A DNA stretch of 13,327 bases from Candidatus Faecousia faecipullorum (GCA_018710805.1 DVJG01000058.1:1-13327), one strand, 5' to 3'. Shown: positions 4,831 to 11,676, numbered from the stretch's first letter. Notes: generated from the sequence alone by a model not told the origin. Numbers and translations are program-made.

Positions 4831-7653
4831 TTGTCTGAACCAAAACTCATTTCTCCTCTGCTGGACGGCTTTGCCATGGGCTCACCCATCAGTGACCACG
4901 ACGGCATTCGCTGCTGTCCTGCCATTCGGGAGAACTCCGATAATAAGTACATCGTAAAGATCATCGCCATTCCCCCATCCCAGAAGCAACTGGACGCCCT
5001 GCTGCTGGCAGGCGCCTACCGCGACCCTGCCGATGCCATGGACTACTACCGCAGGGTCGGCGAGGATATTATGGAAGAGGCAGAGCTTTTGCGGGACCTC
5101 TCAAAAATCTCCGGCTTCCTCTCCTACGAAGACTGGCAGATGGAGCCCATCACCCGAGGACGTCTTGGGTATGAGGTCTATCTGGTGGGCAGCTACAAGC
5201 ATTCCCTGGATAAATACGTCCGCAGAAATCCCGTGACCCATCTGGAAGCGGTCAATCTGGGACTGGACCTCTGCGCCGCATTGGGAATTTGCCGTCAGGC
5301 AGGAGCGCTGTATGTAGACCTGAAGCCTGCCAACATCTTCCTGACGGAGAAAAAAGAATACCGCATCGGCGATCTGGGCTTTGTGAAGCTGGATGCCATG
5401 AGCTACACGGCACTTCCGGACAAGTACCGCAGTGTCTACACGCCGCCGGAACTCTTTGACCCCATGGCGCCCCTGAACATGACCCTGGATACCTATGCCG
5501 TTGGCATGATCCTCTATCAGCTCTACAACGACGGCCAGCTTCCCTTCAAGGATAAGGCCCCGGAAGAGGCCCTGCCGGCGCCTCTGAACGCCGACTATGA
5601 GCTGGCGGCGATCATCGGGAAAGCCATTGACCCGGACCCCGAAAAACGCTTCCAGGACCCCAAGGACATGGGCAAGGCCCTTGTGGAATACATGCAGAAA
5701 AACGCCGTCAACGACGTGCCCATTACCCCCCATACGCCTTTGGATGCGGAGCCTGAGGAGCCACTGACCGAGGAAGACCCCGATGCTCAGGCAGCGGAAG
5801 AATCCACAGAAGCCCCCTCCGAGGAAGCCGATGAGACGGCTCCCGGCGAGGAAGACGCAGATTCTCTGCAGCCCCATGAAATGTCCGATGAGCTTTCCCG
5901 GATGATCCTGAAAGCCGACGATCTCATTTCCCACGAAGCTCCCGAGGGCGTTGTTGTGCCGGAAGTTCCGGAGGAACCCCCGGCGCCGGACCCCTTTGCC
6001 TTCGCCGTGGAGGACAGCGACGACCTGGACGACATTCCTCTGGACCCCATTATTGAGGAACCCCGGATGCCGCCGAAGCCGAAAAAAGAGCGCAAAACCT
6101 TCGGTTCCCAGACCAGGAAGAAACGCATTCGCAAGATGCTCAATGCGCTGGCAGGAATTGTGGCAGCTGTATGTCTTGGGATCATCGGACTTTGGTTCTA
6201 CAAATTTGTGTACATTCAGACCGTGGAGGATATGACCATCACCGGCGGCAAGGATCAGCTTACCGTCTCGGTTCAAACCCAGACCGATGAGTCATTGCTG
6301 ACCGTTGTCTGCGCCGACAGCTACGGCAACACCCTGACAGCCCCCCTCAGCGGCGGCACGGCCACCTTCTCAGGTCTGCAAAGCGACACTATGTACCGCG
6401 TTTATCTGGAGATTTCCGGATTCCATTCTCTGGAAGGCAAAACCTCCGATATCTTCACCACTGAGGCAACCACCAACATTGCCGCCTTCACCGCCATCGG
6501 TGGCGCGGAGGACGGCTCCGTAATCCTGAGCTTCACCGCAGACGGCGAAGAGCCGGAAAGCTGGATTCTTTCGGCCACTGCCGAGGGCGAGGAAGAGCGC
6601 CGGGAGAGCTTTACCGGACATACGGTGACCTTGAACGGCCTTACCGTTGGCAAGCGCTACACCTTCACCTTGGAAAACGATGCCGGTTTGTCTCTCAGCG
6701 GCGATTACACCATGGAGTATGTGGCCTCCAAACTGATCTTCGCCCAGGATGTGACCATCACCTCCACCGGTACCGGTGACATAACGGTCCACTGGAATCC
6801 CCCCGGAGATACCGTGGTGGAGAGCTGGTCCGTCCGGTGCTACAGCGACACGGGTTATGAGGAGAAGGTCACGGTCACCGAGAACCAAGTGGAGTTCACA
6901 GGGGTCGATCCCACGGCAAGCTACACCGTGGAAGTCACAGCCGCCGGCATGACCCAGCCCTCCCGGGCCAGCATCACCGCGAACCCCATCAATATCACCG
7001 CCTTCCACACCGATGAAAGCGACTTTGGCACCCTGGCCCTGAGCTGGGACTTTACCGGAAACGCACCCCAGGGCGGCTGGCTTCTCATGTACTCCATCGA
7101 CGGTGTGGACAGCCAGAAGGTTATCAAGTGCGAATCCCCCTCCGCCGAGATCAGCCCCCGGTTCCCGGGCGCCAAGTACCAGTTCACCGTCCAGGCGGCG
7201 GACTCCACCTCTATTTTCGGCAACGTCTATACCTTTACCAGTGAGGAAGCGCCGGACTTCGAGGAAGGCGGTCTTGCAGCCGAGAAGATTGAAGGCTTCC
7301 TCCTGAAAAATCCGGAGGAAGAGGGCTGGCTCTACGACAAGGTGGGCAAAGACGCCTTTACCAAGGAATTTGCCGCAGGCGACCGCATCTCCATGGTGCT
7401 CCACGGTACGGTTGGCTTCGAGCTTCCCGAGACGGATCTCGAAATCCTGTTTGTGATTGAGGATACCCACGGCAACGTCCTGCCCGACTATGTTTCCCAG
7501 GCCAAGGGCAACTGGAAGGACCTGTGGTTTGAAGGCGATTATCACTACGGCGAGCTGGATGTGCCCATGGTTCCCGAAACCCCCGGCAGCTATGTTCTGA
7601 CCGTTTACTTCAACGGCGGCAAGGTTGCCTCTATGGATTTCAGCATTTCTTAA
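4831..7653 (+). CDS. Receptor-like serine/threonine protein kinase: atypical kinase domain, one membrane segment, fibronectin-type III-like repeats
   Basis: A 940-residue membrane protein. The N-terminal kinase domain (about 1-290) keeps Lys43 (YIVKII), candidate helix-C glutamates at 82-84, catalytic Asp163, Lys165 and Asn168 (YVDLKPANIF), Asp181 in DLG, PPE at 205-207 and the D220TYAVG core. It is unusual in lacking a recognisable glycine-rich loop and in having YVD instead of HRD. A Pro/Glu/Asp-rich linker (about 300-412) leads to a basic stretch (416-435) and one membrane helix (about 437-460), putting the kinase inside the cell. Outside are roughly four FN3-like beta repeats (about 464-546, 549-632, 634-718, 720-806) and a distinct C-terminal domain (about 810-940) that I do not recognise. 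The start is TTG at 4831, with AAAGGAGG 9 bases upstream. It is probably an envelope sensor; substrate and ligand are unknown. It is divergent from the zinc-ribbon/Big_2 gene. Confidence 0.88.
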   Translation: MSEPKLISPLLDGFAMGSPISDHDGIRCCPAIRENSDNKYIVKIIAIPPSQKQLDALLLAGAYRDPADAMDYYRRVGEDIMEEAELLRDLSKISGFLSYEDWQMEPITRGRLGYEVYLVGSYKHSLDKYVRRNPVTHLEAVNLGLDLCAALGICRQAGALYVDLKPANIFLTEKKEYRIGDLGFVKLDAMSYTALPDKYRSVYTPPELFDPMAPLNMTLDTYAVGMILYQLYNDGQLPFKDKAPEEALPAPLNADYELAAIIGKAIDPDPEKRFQDPKDMGKALVEYMQKNAVNDVPITPHTPLDAEPEEPLTEEDPDAQAAEESTEAPSEEADETAPGEEDADSLQPHEMSDELSRMILKADDLISHEAPEGVVVPEVPEEPPAPDPFAFAVEDSDDLDDIPLDPIIEEPRMPPKPKKERKTFGSQTRKKRIRKMLNALAGIVAAVCLGIIGLWFYKFVYIQTVEDMTITGGKDQLTVSVQTQTDESLLTVVCADSYGNTLTAPLSGGTATFSGLQSDTMYRVYLEISGFHSLEGKTSDIFTTEATTNIAAFTAIGGAEDGSVILSFTADGEEPESWILSATAEGEEERRESFTGHTVTLNGLTVGKRYTFTLENDAGLSLSGDYTMEYVASKLIFAQDVTITSTGTGDITVHWNPPGDTVVESWSVRCYSDTGYEEKVTVTENQVEFTGVDPTASYTVEVTAAGMTQPSRASITANPINITAFHTDESDFGTLALSWDFTGNAPQGGWLLMYSIDGVDSQKVIKCESPSAEISPRFPGAKYQFTVQAADSTSIFGNVYTFTSEEAPDFEEGGLAAEKIEGFLLKNPEEEGWLYDKVGKDAFTKEFAAGDRISMVLHGTVGFELPETDLEILFVIEDTHGNVLPDYVSQAKGNWKDLWFEGDYHYGELDVPMVPETPGSYVLTVYFNGGKVASMDFSIS

Positions 7654-7677
7654 GTAAGTTTTAAGCAAATTTTAAGC

Positions 7678-7715
7678 ACATCCCCGAAAGCGGTTTGCTT
7701 TCGGGGATGTTTCGT
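7678..7715 (+). terminator. Intrinsic terminator of the kinase gene
   Basis: A perfect 14-bp stem ACATCCCCGAAAGC / GCTTTCGGGGATGT (7678-7691 and 7697-7710) has a GGTTT loop and is followed by TTCGTTAT. It starts 24 bases after the kinase stop codon. The T-run is short and interrupted, but the stem is strong. Confidence 0.75.
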
Positions 7716-7782
7716 TATATTGGACAAAGCAGGGGCATTATCCTGGTACGTACTTATGATTTGTTCCGATTTTGTCGTTTTG

Positions 7783-7813
7783 TTCACACATTCCTTAAAA
7801 AGTGTGCTATAAT
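7783..7813 (+). promoter_or_regulatory. Extended -10 promoter for the phospholipase-like/VanZ operon
   Basis: A perfect TATAAT (7808-7813) is preceded by TGC (7805-7807), an extended -10 motif. TTCACA (7783-7788) could serve as a -35, but the spacer is long at 19 bases, so recognition probably relies on the extended -10. Transcription would start near 7820, and the leader holds AAAGGAG just before the ATG. The stretch 7716-7782 shows no gene and only a GTACGTAC palindrome (7746-7753). Confidence 0.6.
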
Positions 7814-7847
7814 CTCAAACGATGAATTTTGATAAAGGAGCGATCTC

Positions 7848-8399
7848 ATGCGCGGAGCAAGCCACCTTTGCCTGGGCAGATATCTGATTGATCACTATAT
7901 GGCGGACGTCCCCGCCCTTTACACCAAGGCTTTTCTCTTAGGCTGTATCGAGCCCGACCGGAATCCTGCTACATATTTAAAGGGTTCCATCGCACATCAG
8001 TGGCTCCGGGGGCACAATTACCTCAACGCCCGCCGGTTCATGCGCCGGGTCTCTCAGCGTTTGGAGCAGAAATCCACTCTGAACCTCTGGGACTACTACA
8101 CCCTGGGAAAGCTCATTCACTATACCACCGATGCCTTCACCTTCGCCCACAACGACACATTCACCACCAATCTGGGCGACCATTGCCAATATGAAGTGGC
8201 CCTGCAAAATCACTTCCTGGAGTACATGAAGCAGGACCCCCAGGTCAACATCAACTACGCCTGGTCCATTATGGAGGGCATTTCCCGCTACCATCGGGAG
8301 TATGAAAAGCAGCCCCCCATGAATATCCACGTAGATACCAAGTTCGCTCTGACCGCCTGCTGCTGCGTGCTGGCTGTTCTCTTCCTGAAACCCATTTAA
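7848..8399 (+). CDS. Compact zinc-dependent phospholipase C-like protein
   Basis: A 183-residue protein with the metal-binding pattern of the zinc-dependent phospholipase C family. HYTTDAFTFAH at 91-101 gives His91, Asp95 and His101, the same 4- and 6-residue spacings as His118/Asp122/His128 in Bacillus cereus PLC. His112 and Glu116 repeat that enzyme's His-x3-Glu pair. His6, Asp37 (EPD) and His56 (RGHN) are candidates for the remaining ligands. There is no N-terminal signal peptide. A C-terminal hydrophobic stretch (about 166-180, FALTACCCVLAVLFL) could anchor it in the membrane. It is shorter than secreted PLC (about 245 mature residues), so phospholipase activity is unproven. The start ATG has AAAGGAG 7 bases upstream. 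It is the first gene of a unit with the VanZ gene, separated by 14 bases. Confidence 0.78.
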   Translation: MRGASHLCLGRYLIDHYMADVPALYTKAFLLGCIEPDRNPATYLKGSIAHQWLRGHNYLNARRFMRRVSQRLEQKSTLNLWDYYTLGKLIHYTTDAFTFAHNDTFTTNLGDHCQYEVALQNHFLEYMKQDPQVNINYAWSIMEGISRYHREYEKQPPMNIHVDTKFALTACCCVLAVLFLKPI

Positions 8400-8413
8400 A
8401 CGAGGTACATTAC

Positions 8414-9013
8414 GTGTATAGAGTGCTTGATATGTGCCTGGATGCGGGACTGGCAGGAATCCTTATGGCGCCCATCTTCTATCTGTTCCATAAGCGGTAT
8501 TTTCATAATGCAAAGCAAACGGTCTGGTGTTTTATCCTGGCCGTTTATCTTGCCGGTGTTTATGCCGTGGTGGGGCTTCCGGATATCTGCTATGTCCGGC
8601 CGGATTTTAACGTCAATCTCAGGCCCTTTGCCTATATGTTCTCCGACTATCGCAGCAGCACGTTGAATGTTCTGCTGTTTATGCCCCTGGGTCTTCTTCT
8701 GACCGTTCTGTGGAAGCCCTTCCGGAAGGTGCACAGGACGGTGCTCTTCGGATTCTGCACTTCCCTGCTTATTGAGCTTTTGCAGCTCTTTACCCTGCGT
8801 GCTACGGATGTGAACGATCTCATGACCAACACCTTTGGCTGTCTGCTGGGTTGGTGCCTGGGGCGGCTGGTACTGCTTCTCTTTCCGAAAATCCGCCAGA
8901 GCGAGGAAACCGAGGAAATTTATCTCTCCTGCTGTCTCAGCTTTGCCATTATGTTCTTTTTAGAACCTTTTCTTTCCAATCTTCTGTTTGAATGGATTGC
9001 GCGTATCCAATAA
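8414..9013 (+). CDS. VanZ-family integral membrane protein
   Basis: A 199-residue protein with about six predicted membrane segments (roughly 8-26, 35-55, 84-101, 108-126, 137-158 and 168-192). Family motifs are NVLLFMPLGLLL at 85-96, SLLIELLQLF at 117-126 and D132VNDLMTNTFGCLLG at 132-146, which match the conserved VanZ-like core. The prototype VanZ gives low-level teicoplanin resistance, but most chromosomal VanZ-like proteins have no defined role, so resistance should not be assumed. The start is GTG at 8414, with GAGG 8 bases upstream and only 14 bases after the stop of the phospholipase-like gene, indicating an operon. Both proteins may act at the membrane or cell envelope (inference). 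A strong terminator overlaps the stop codon. Confidence 0.87.
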   Translation: MYRVLDMCLDAGLAGILMAPIFYLFHKRYFHNAKQTVWCFILAVYLAGVYAVVGLPDICYVRPDFNVNLRPFAYMFSDYRSSTLNVLLFMPLGLLLTVLWKPFRKVHRTVLFGFCTSLLIELLQLFTLRATDVNDLMTNTFGCLLGWCLGRLVLLLFPKIRQSEETEEIYLSCCLSFAIMFFLEPFLSNLLFEWIARIQ

Positions 9014-9046
9014 AGCCTGCCATTTTTGAAAAATGGCAGGCTTTTT
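9012..9046 (+). terminator. Intrinsic terminator of the phospholipase-like/VanZ operon
   Basis: Inverted repeat AAAGCCTGCCATTTTT / AAAAATGGCAGGCTTT (9012-9027 and 9029-9044). A workable stem is about 12-14 bp with a loop of T and A bases, and a T-run ends at 9046. The 5' arm begins inside the VanZ stop codon. Confidence 0.82.
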
Positions 9047-9049
9047 AAC

Positions 9050-9088
9050 TGTCAGAAAGCCCCCAAGGAGCTTTCTGACAAATTTTTT
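9050..9088 (+). terminator. Second hairpin terminator downstream of VanZ
   Basis: An 11-bp stem TGTCAGAAAGC / GCTTTCTGACA (9050-9060 and 9070-9080) has a 9-base loop, then AA and six T (9083-9088). It backs up the first terminator four bases upstream. Its tail ACAAATTTTTTA (9078-9089) is identical to the tail at 3574-3585. Confidence 0.65.
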
Positions 9089-9090
9089 AC

Positions 9091-9237
9091 AGTCTCCTGC
9101 GCGCACACCTCGTGCGCTGCGGCGCACGAGTCGCACACTTGGAGCCTGAGAAGAGTTTTCTGCCAGGTACACGCCCCGGCAGAAAACGGTTTTAACTCTA
9201 TTTGCCACCTGCGGCGGCAAACTCTGCGAGGCTTTTC
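9091..9237. other. Hairpin-rich spacer between the convergent VanZ and helicase genes, no gene recognised
   Basis: This 147-base stretch holds three inverted repeats in a row: CTCGTGCGC / GCGCACGAG (9109-9117 and 9122-9130, loop TGCG), GTTTTCTGCC / GGCAGAAAAC (9155-9164 and 9178-9187), and TTTGCC / GGCAAA (9201-9206 and 9216-9221). None has a proper T-run in either direction. Small open frames cross it but lack ribosome sites and have no protein-like character. It could be a dispersed intergenic repeat, the structured 3' end of the helicase mRNA, or a small RNA. Nothing here decides between these. Confidence 0.4.
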
Positions 9238-11376
9238 TTACAAAAATACAAGCTTTGCAGCGGGGCCGAAGGTTCTTGGGGTCACCATGGTATCGAACTG
9301 GATAATGTAGCCCTCCTGGTCTCTGGGGATGCCGATGACGGTTCCCTCTCCGAAAACCGGGTGGAGAACCCGTTTCCCCACGGCCTCATTCTTCTGCCTT
9401 GGGCCCGTATCCAAATCCTCGGATTTGCAAATCTGCTCCATGGCCTGTTCCTCCAAATCCGGGTCCAGCGGCACAACGTAGTCCACGTTCTCCTTTTCGG
9501 CGTTGAAAAGGAATCGGCTGGGGTAGCGGAAGGAGCCGTCATAGTTGGTCCCAGCGGCGTCGGAGAGGAAAAGACGGTCTTTTGCCCTGGTAAAGGCCAC
9601 ATAGCAAAGCCTCCGCTCCTCCTCCAGTTTTTCTCTTGTGTTGGCACGCTTCCCTGGGAAGATGCCCTCGGACATACCGCACAGGAACACCACAGGAAAT
9701 TCCAGGCCCTTGGCGGCGTGGATGGTCATGAGTTTCACGGCCTGGGCTTTCTCCGTCTGGTCCATGTTGGTAAAGAGGGCCGCATGGTCCAGGTAGTTGC
9801 CCAGGGTAACCTCCTCCCCTGCTTTTCTGGCAAAATCGTAAATGGCCTGCTTCAGTTCTGCCAGGTTGTCCAGACGCTCCTCCTCGCCGTTGGACCGCAG
9901 CATATCCTCATAGCCGCTCTCATTCAAAATGCCCGCAAGCAGGTCCGTCAGGTCCATGCCATCGAAGATTGCCCGGTATTTTTCAACAAGCCGCACATAC
10001 TCCTTGGCCCGGCAGCGCCGGAACAGGTCCGTTTCCAGGTTGGAAACCAGCGCTTCGTAGAGGCTGCACCGATTCATGGCAGCAAATTCCTTCAGCGCCG
10101 CAATTCTGGTCCGGCCAACGCCCCGGCGGGGCTCGTTGACCGTGCGAAGGAAGCTGATGTCGTCTCCGGAGTAGATCATCCGCAGGTAGCACAATACGTC
10201 CTTAATCTCCTTGCGCTTATAGAATTCCACGCCGGAATAGAGGACGTAGGGAATTTTGCTGCGAATAAGGGATTCTTCCAGCGCCCGGGAGACATAGTGG
10301 GCCCGGTAGAGAACGCCCATGGCGGAATAGGGTTTGCCTCCATCGTGGAGTGCCCGCAGGTTGGCGGTAATCCAGTCCGCTTCCAGCTGGCTGGTTTTCG
10401 CGTGGAAATACAGTGGCTTCCGGTCGTCCGGGCGCACGGCAGTGAGCTGTTTTTTTGGCCTGTCCCGGTTTTTATCAATGAGGGCGTTGGAGGCCGTGAG
10501 TATCTGGGGAACGGAGCGGTAATTGGTATTTAAGTAGATGGTCTTTACATTTTCATGGCGGCTGTCAAATTCCAGAATGAATTTCACGTCGGCACCCCGC
10601 CAGGTGTAGATGGTCTGGTCCGGGTCTCCCACCACAAACAGGTTCTTATGGTAGCCCGACAGGATATCCGCCAGGGCATACTGGTCCTTGTCAATGTCCT
10701 GGAACTCGTCCACCATAATATATTCAAGTCTCTGCTGCCACTTTTCCCGGGTTTGCCGATCCTGCTCCAAAATGTACAGGGAGAAATAGATAAGATCGTC
10801 AAAGTCCAGACCATAGCACTTTCGCTGTTCGTAGAAGAAGCGGTACAGAACCTTGTCTTTCAGGGTTGTAGCCTCTTGGGAAAGTTTCAGGAGCTTGTCT
10901 GGGTCCCCGATAAGGGTCTTCACATAACCCCGGCCGCCTTTGCGCCAGCCGATGTGGTCGATGGCCTCTTTGATGGTAAGGTCCCGGCTGGTGATGCCCA
11001 GGTCCTCGAAAACCATGCGGAGTATGGCCTCCTTGTCCTCCTCGTCCAGGACCACAAAGGTGGAGGGATAGCGGACCACGTGGCAGTCTTCTTTGAGAAG
11101 CCCCACGCAGAAGCCATGGAAGGTGGTAATCCGTCCCAGGTCCTGATCCGGGAGCTGACGGCGGACCCGCTTTTTCATCTCGGCGGCGGCTTTGTTGGTA
11201 AAGGTCACGCAGAGAATGTTGGCTGTGGAGATGCCAAGCTGATCCACCAGGTACATATACCGGGCCGTAAGCGTTTTCGTTTTGCCGGACCCGGCCCCCG
11301 CCACCACCCGGATGAAGCCCTCAGTCGTAGTAGCCGCTTCCAGTTGGTCCGGGTTTAAATTCTGTAAGTAGTCCAT
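9238..11376 (-). CDS. pcrA: PcrA/UvrD-type superfamily 1A DNA helicase
   Basis: ATP-driven 3'-5' DNA helicase for repair, replication-fork upkeep and displacement of proteins from DNA. The 712-residue length is normal for PcrA. Helicase motifs appear in order: Q-motif region LNPDQLEAA (7-15), Walker A AGAGSGKT (26-33), motif Ia VTFTNKAAAEM (57-67), Walker B DEFQD (223-227), motif III GDPDQTIYTWRGAD (250-263), motif IV region NYRS (285-288), motif V TIHAAKGLEF (551-560) and motif VI YVAFTRAKDRL (592-602). The C-terminal GKRVLHPVFGEGTVIGI (667-683) is the conserved PcrA tail element that contacts RNA polymerase in studied species. The start is ATG at 11376, with GGGAGGAG close upstream; an in-frame ATG further out has no support. 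It is divergent from the aroF unit and convergent with VanZ. PcrA and UvrD cannot be cleanly separated by eye, but the family is certain. Confidence 0.94.
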   Translation of the reverse strand: MDYLQNLNPDQLEAATTTEGFIRVVAGAGSGKTKTLTARYMYLVDQLGISTANILCVTFTNKAAAEMKKRVRRQLPDQDLGRITTFHGFCVGLLKEDCHVVRYPSTFVVLDEEDKEAILRMVFEDLGITSRDLTIKEAIDHIGWRKGGRGYVKTLIGDPDKLLKLSQEATTLKDKVLYRFFYEQRKCYGLDFDDLIYFSLYILEQDRQTREKWQQRLEYIMVDEFQDIDKDQYALADILSGYHKNLFVVGDPDQTIYTWRGADVKFILEFDSRHENVKTIYLNTNYRSVPQILTASNALIDKNRDRPKKQLTAVRPDDRKPLYFHAKTSQLEADWITANLRALHDGGKPYSAMGVLYRAHYVSRALEESLIRSKIPYVLYSGVEFYKRKEIKDVLCYLRMIYSGDDISFLRTVNEPRRGVGRTRIAALKEFAAMNRCSLYEALVSNLETDLFRRCRAKEYVRLVEKYRAIFDGMDLTDLLAGILNESGYEDMLRSNGEEERLDNLAELKQAIYDFARKAGEEVTLGNYLDHAALFTNMDQTEKAQAVKLMTIHAAKGLEFPVVFLCGMSEGIFPGKRANTREKLEEERRLCYVAFTRAKDRLFLSDAAGTNYDGSFRYPSRFLFNAEKENVDYVVPLDPDLEEQAMEQICKSEDLDTGPRQKNEAVGKRVLHPVFGEGTVIGIPRDQEGYIIQFDTMVTPRTFGPAAKLVFL

Positions 11377-11397
11377 GGCGTCTCCTCCCAATTTTTT

Positions 11398-11425
11398 GTT
11401 ATATTGTATCACAGGTTCTGTCCAA
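11398..11425 (-). promoter_or_regulatory. Probable promoter for pcrA
   Basis: On the minus strand TTGGAC (11425-11420), 16 bases, and TATAAC (11403-11398). An alternative -10, TACAAT, overlaps just upstream. Either gives a very short leader containing GGGAGGAG before the ATG. The match is moderate and the exact boxes are uncertain. Confidence 0.4.
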
Positions 11426-11472
11426 TAAAAAGGGGAAGTTACAAAGTTTCTTGTTTCTGCGCCATTTTCCTC

Positions 11473-11501
11473 TTGCATTTTTCCACCACCCATGCTATAA
11501 T
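11473..11501 (+). promoter_or_regulatory. Promoter of the aroF-tyrA attenuator and operon
   Basis: TTGCAT (11473-11478), a 17-base spacer, and a perfect TATAAT (11496-11501) with an extended TGC at 11493-11495. Transcription would start near 11508. A short inverted repeat GTCCG / CGGAC (11502-11506 and 11514-11518) straddles that point and could be an operator, or be chance. The start is about 25 bases before the leader peptide ATG, not next to the synthase gene, which leaves a regulatory leader of roughly 180 bases. Confidence 0.75.
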
Positions 11502-11531
11502 GTCCGCAGTTCCCGGACGGAGGATAAGATT

Positions 11532-11594
11532 ATGTTCATCACTGCTGCCAACTTCTACTTTAGCTACTATTACTTTTTTACCCAGAAAAAGTAA
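11532..11594 (+). CDS. Phe/Tyr-rich leader peptide of the aroF-tyrA operon
   Basis: A 20-codon open frame, MFITAANFYFSYYYFFTQKK, with ATG at 11532 and TAA at 11592-11594. GGAGG (11519-11523) lies 8 bases upstream, an excellent ribosome site. Five Phe and four Tyr codons make up 9 of 20, and eight of the nine fall in codons 8-16. There is no Trp. Such peptides act as sensors: when charged Phe-tRNA or Tyr-tRNA is scarce the ribosome stalls on these codons and changes RNA folding downstream, as in the pheA leader of enteric bacteria. Its place between the promoter and a terminator ahead of DAHP synthase, the first enzyme of aromatic synthesis, fits that role. The peptide itself probably has no other function. 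Confidence 0.88.
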   Translation: MFITAANFYFSYYYFFTQKK

Positions 11595-11658
11595 TAGCGA
11601 TTTGTGTTGCAGTGAATTTTCGGGACCGGAAGGAATTCTAAGACGCCGCACGAATTGC
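11567..11658 (+). promoter_or_regulatory. Leader RNA switch: pause hairpin and antiterminator of the aro attenuator
   Basis: Two structures are visible. A perfect 12-bp hairpin (11567-11578 with 11586-11597) overlaps the Tyr-Tyr-Phe-Phe codons and the leader stop codon; it resembles the 1:2 pause hairpin. The antiterminator is GCGATTTGTGTTGC (11597-11610) pairing with GCCGCACGAATTGC (11645-11658): 10 Watson-Crick pairs, 3 G-U pairs and one mismatch over 14 positions. It encloses a small stem, GAATT / AATTC (11614-11618 and 11634-11638). Its 3' strand uses the 5' arm of the terminator, so the two exclude each other. A ribosome at the leader stop codon would cover most of 11597-11610 and favour termination. 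A ribosome stalled on the Tyr/Phe codons would leave it free and favour readthrough. Confidence 0.75.
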
Positions 11659-11676
11659 CGTGCGGCGTTATTTTTT
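11643..11676 (+). terminator. Attenuator terminator upstream of the DAHP synthase gene
   Basis: A perfect 9-bp GC-rich stem ACGCCGCAC / GTGCGGCGT (11643-11651 and 11660-11668) has an 8-base loop, followed by TA and six T (11671-11676). The T-run runs directly into AGGAG (11677-11681), the synthase ribosome site, so termination here would stop expression of both aroF and tyrA. No gene other than the 20-codon leader lies between the promoter and this terminator, which marks it as an attenuator and not an end-of-gene terminator. Confidence 0.88.

Noticed and set aside
6370..7668. A 432-codon open frame on the minus strand inside the kinase gene
   Set aside because: It is antisense to well-supported FN3-like coding sequence, has Gly/His/Val-rich translation typical of shadow frames, and no promoter or ribosome site was seen.
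7659..7678. Direct repeat TTTTAAGCA twice, 11 bases apart, after the kinase stop
   Set aside because: One-helical-turn spacing recalls a regulator site, but it lies between a stop codon and a terminator with no promoter nearby; AT-rich chance repeat is more likely.
8414..9013. Glycopeptide resistance cluster
   Set aside because: Only a VanZ-like gene is present; no vanH, vanA, vanX or two-component genes are nearby, and VanZ-like proteins are common in chromosomes without resistance.
8960..9310. Small frames on both strands across the VanZ-helicase spacer
   Set aside because: They run through terminator hairpins and inverted repeats, lack good ribosome sites, and overlap the ends of real genes.
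9202..10533. A 443-codon plus-strand frame opposite the helicase gene
   Set aside because: The minus strand encodes all PcrA motifs in order through this region; the plus frame shows no protein family features.
11532..11676. T-box riboswitch as an alternative to leader-peptide attenuation
   Set aside because: No T-box bulge sequence (UGGN with the conserved AGGGUGGNACCGCG-like block) or specifier loop is visible, and the leader is too short, whereas the Phe/Tyr leader peptide is explicit.
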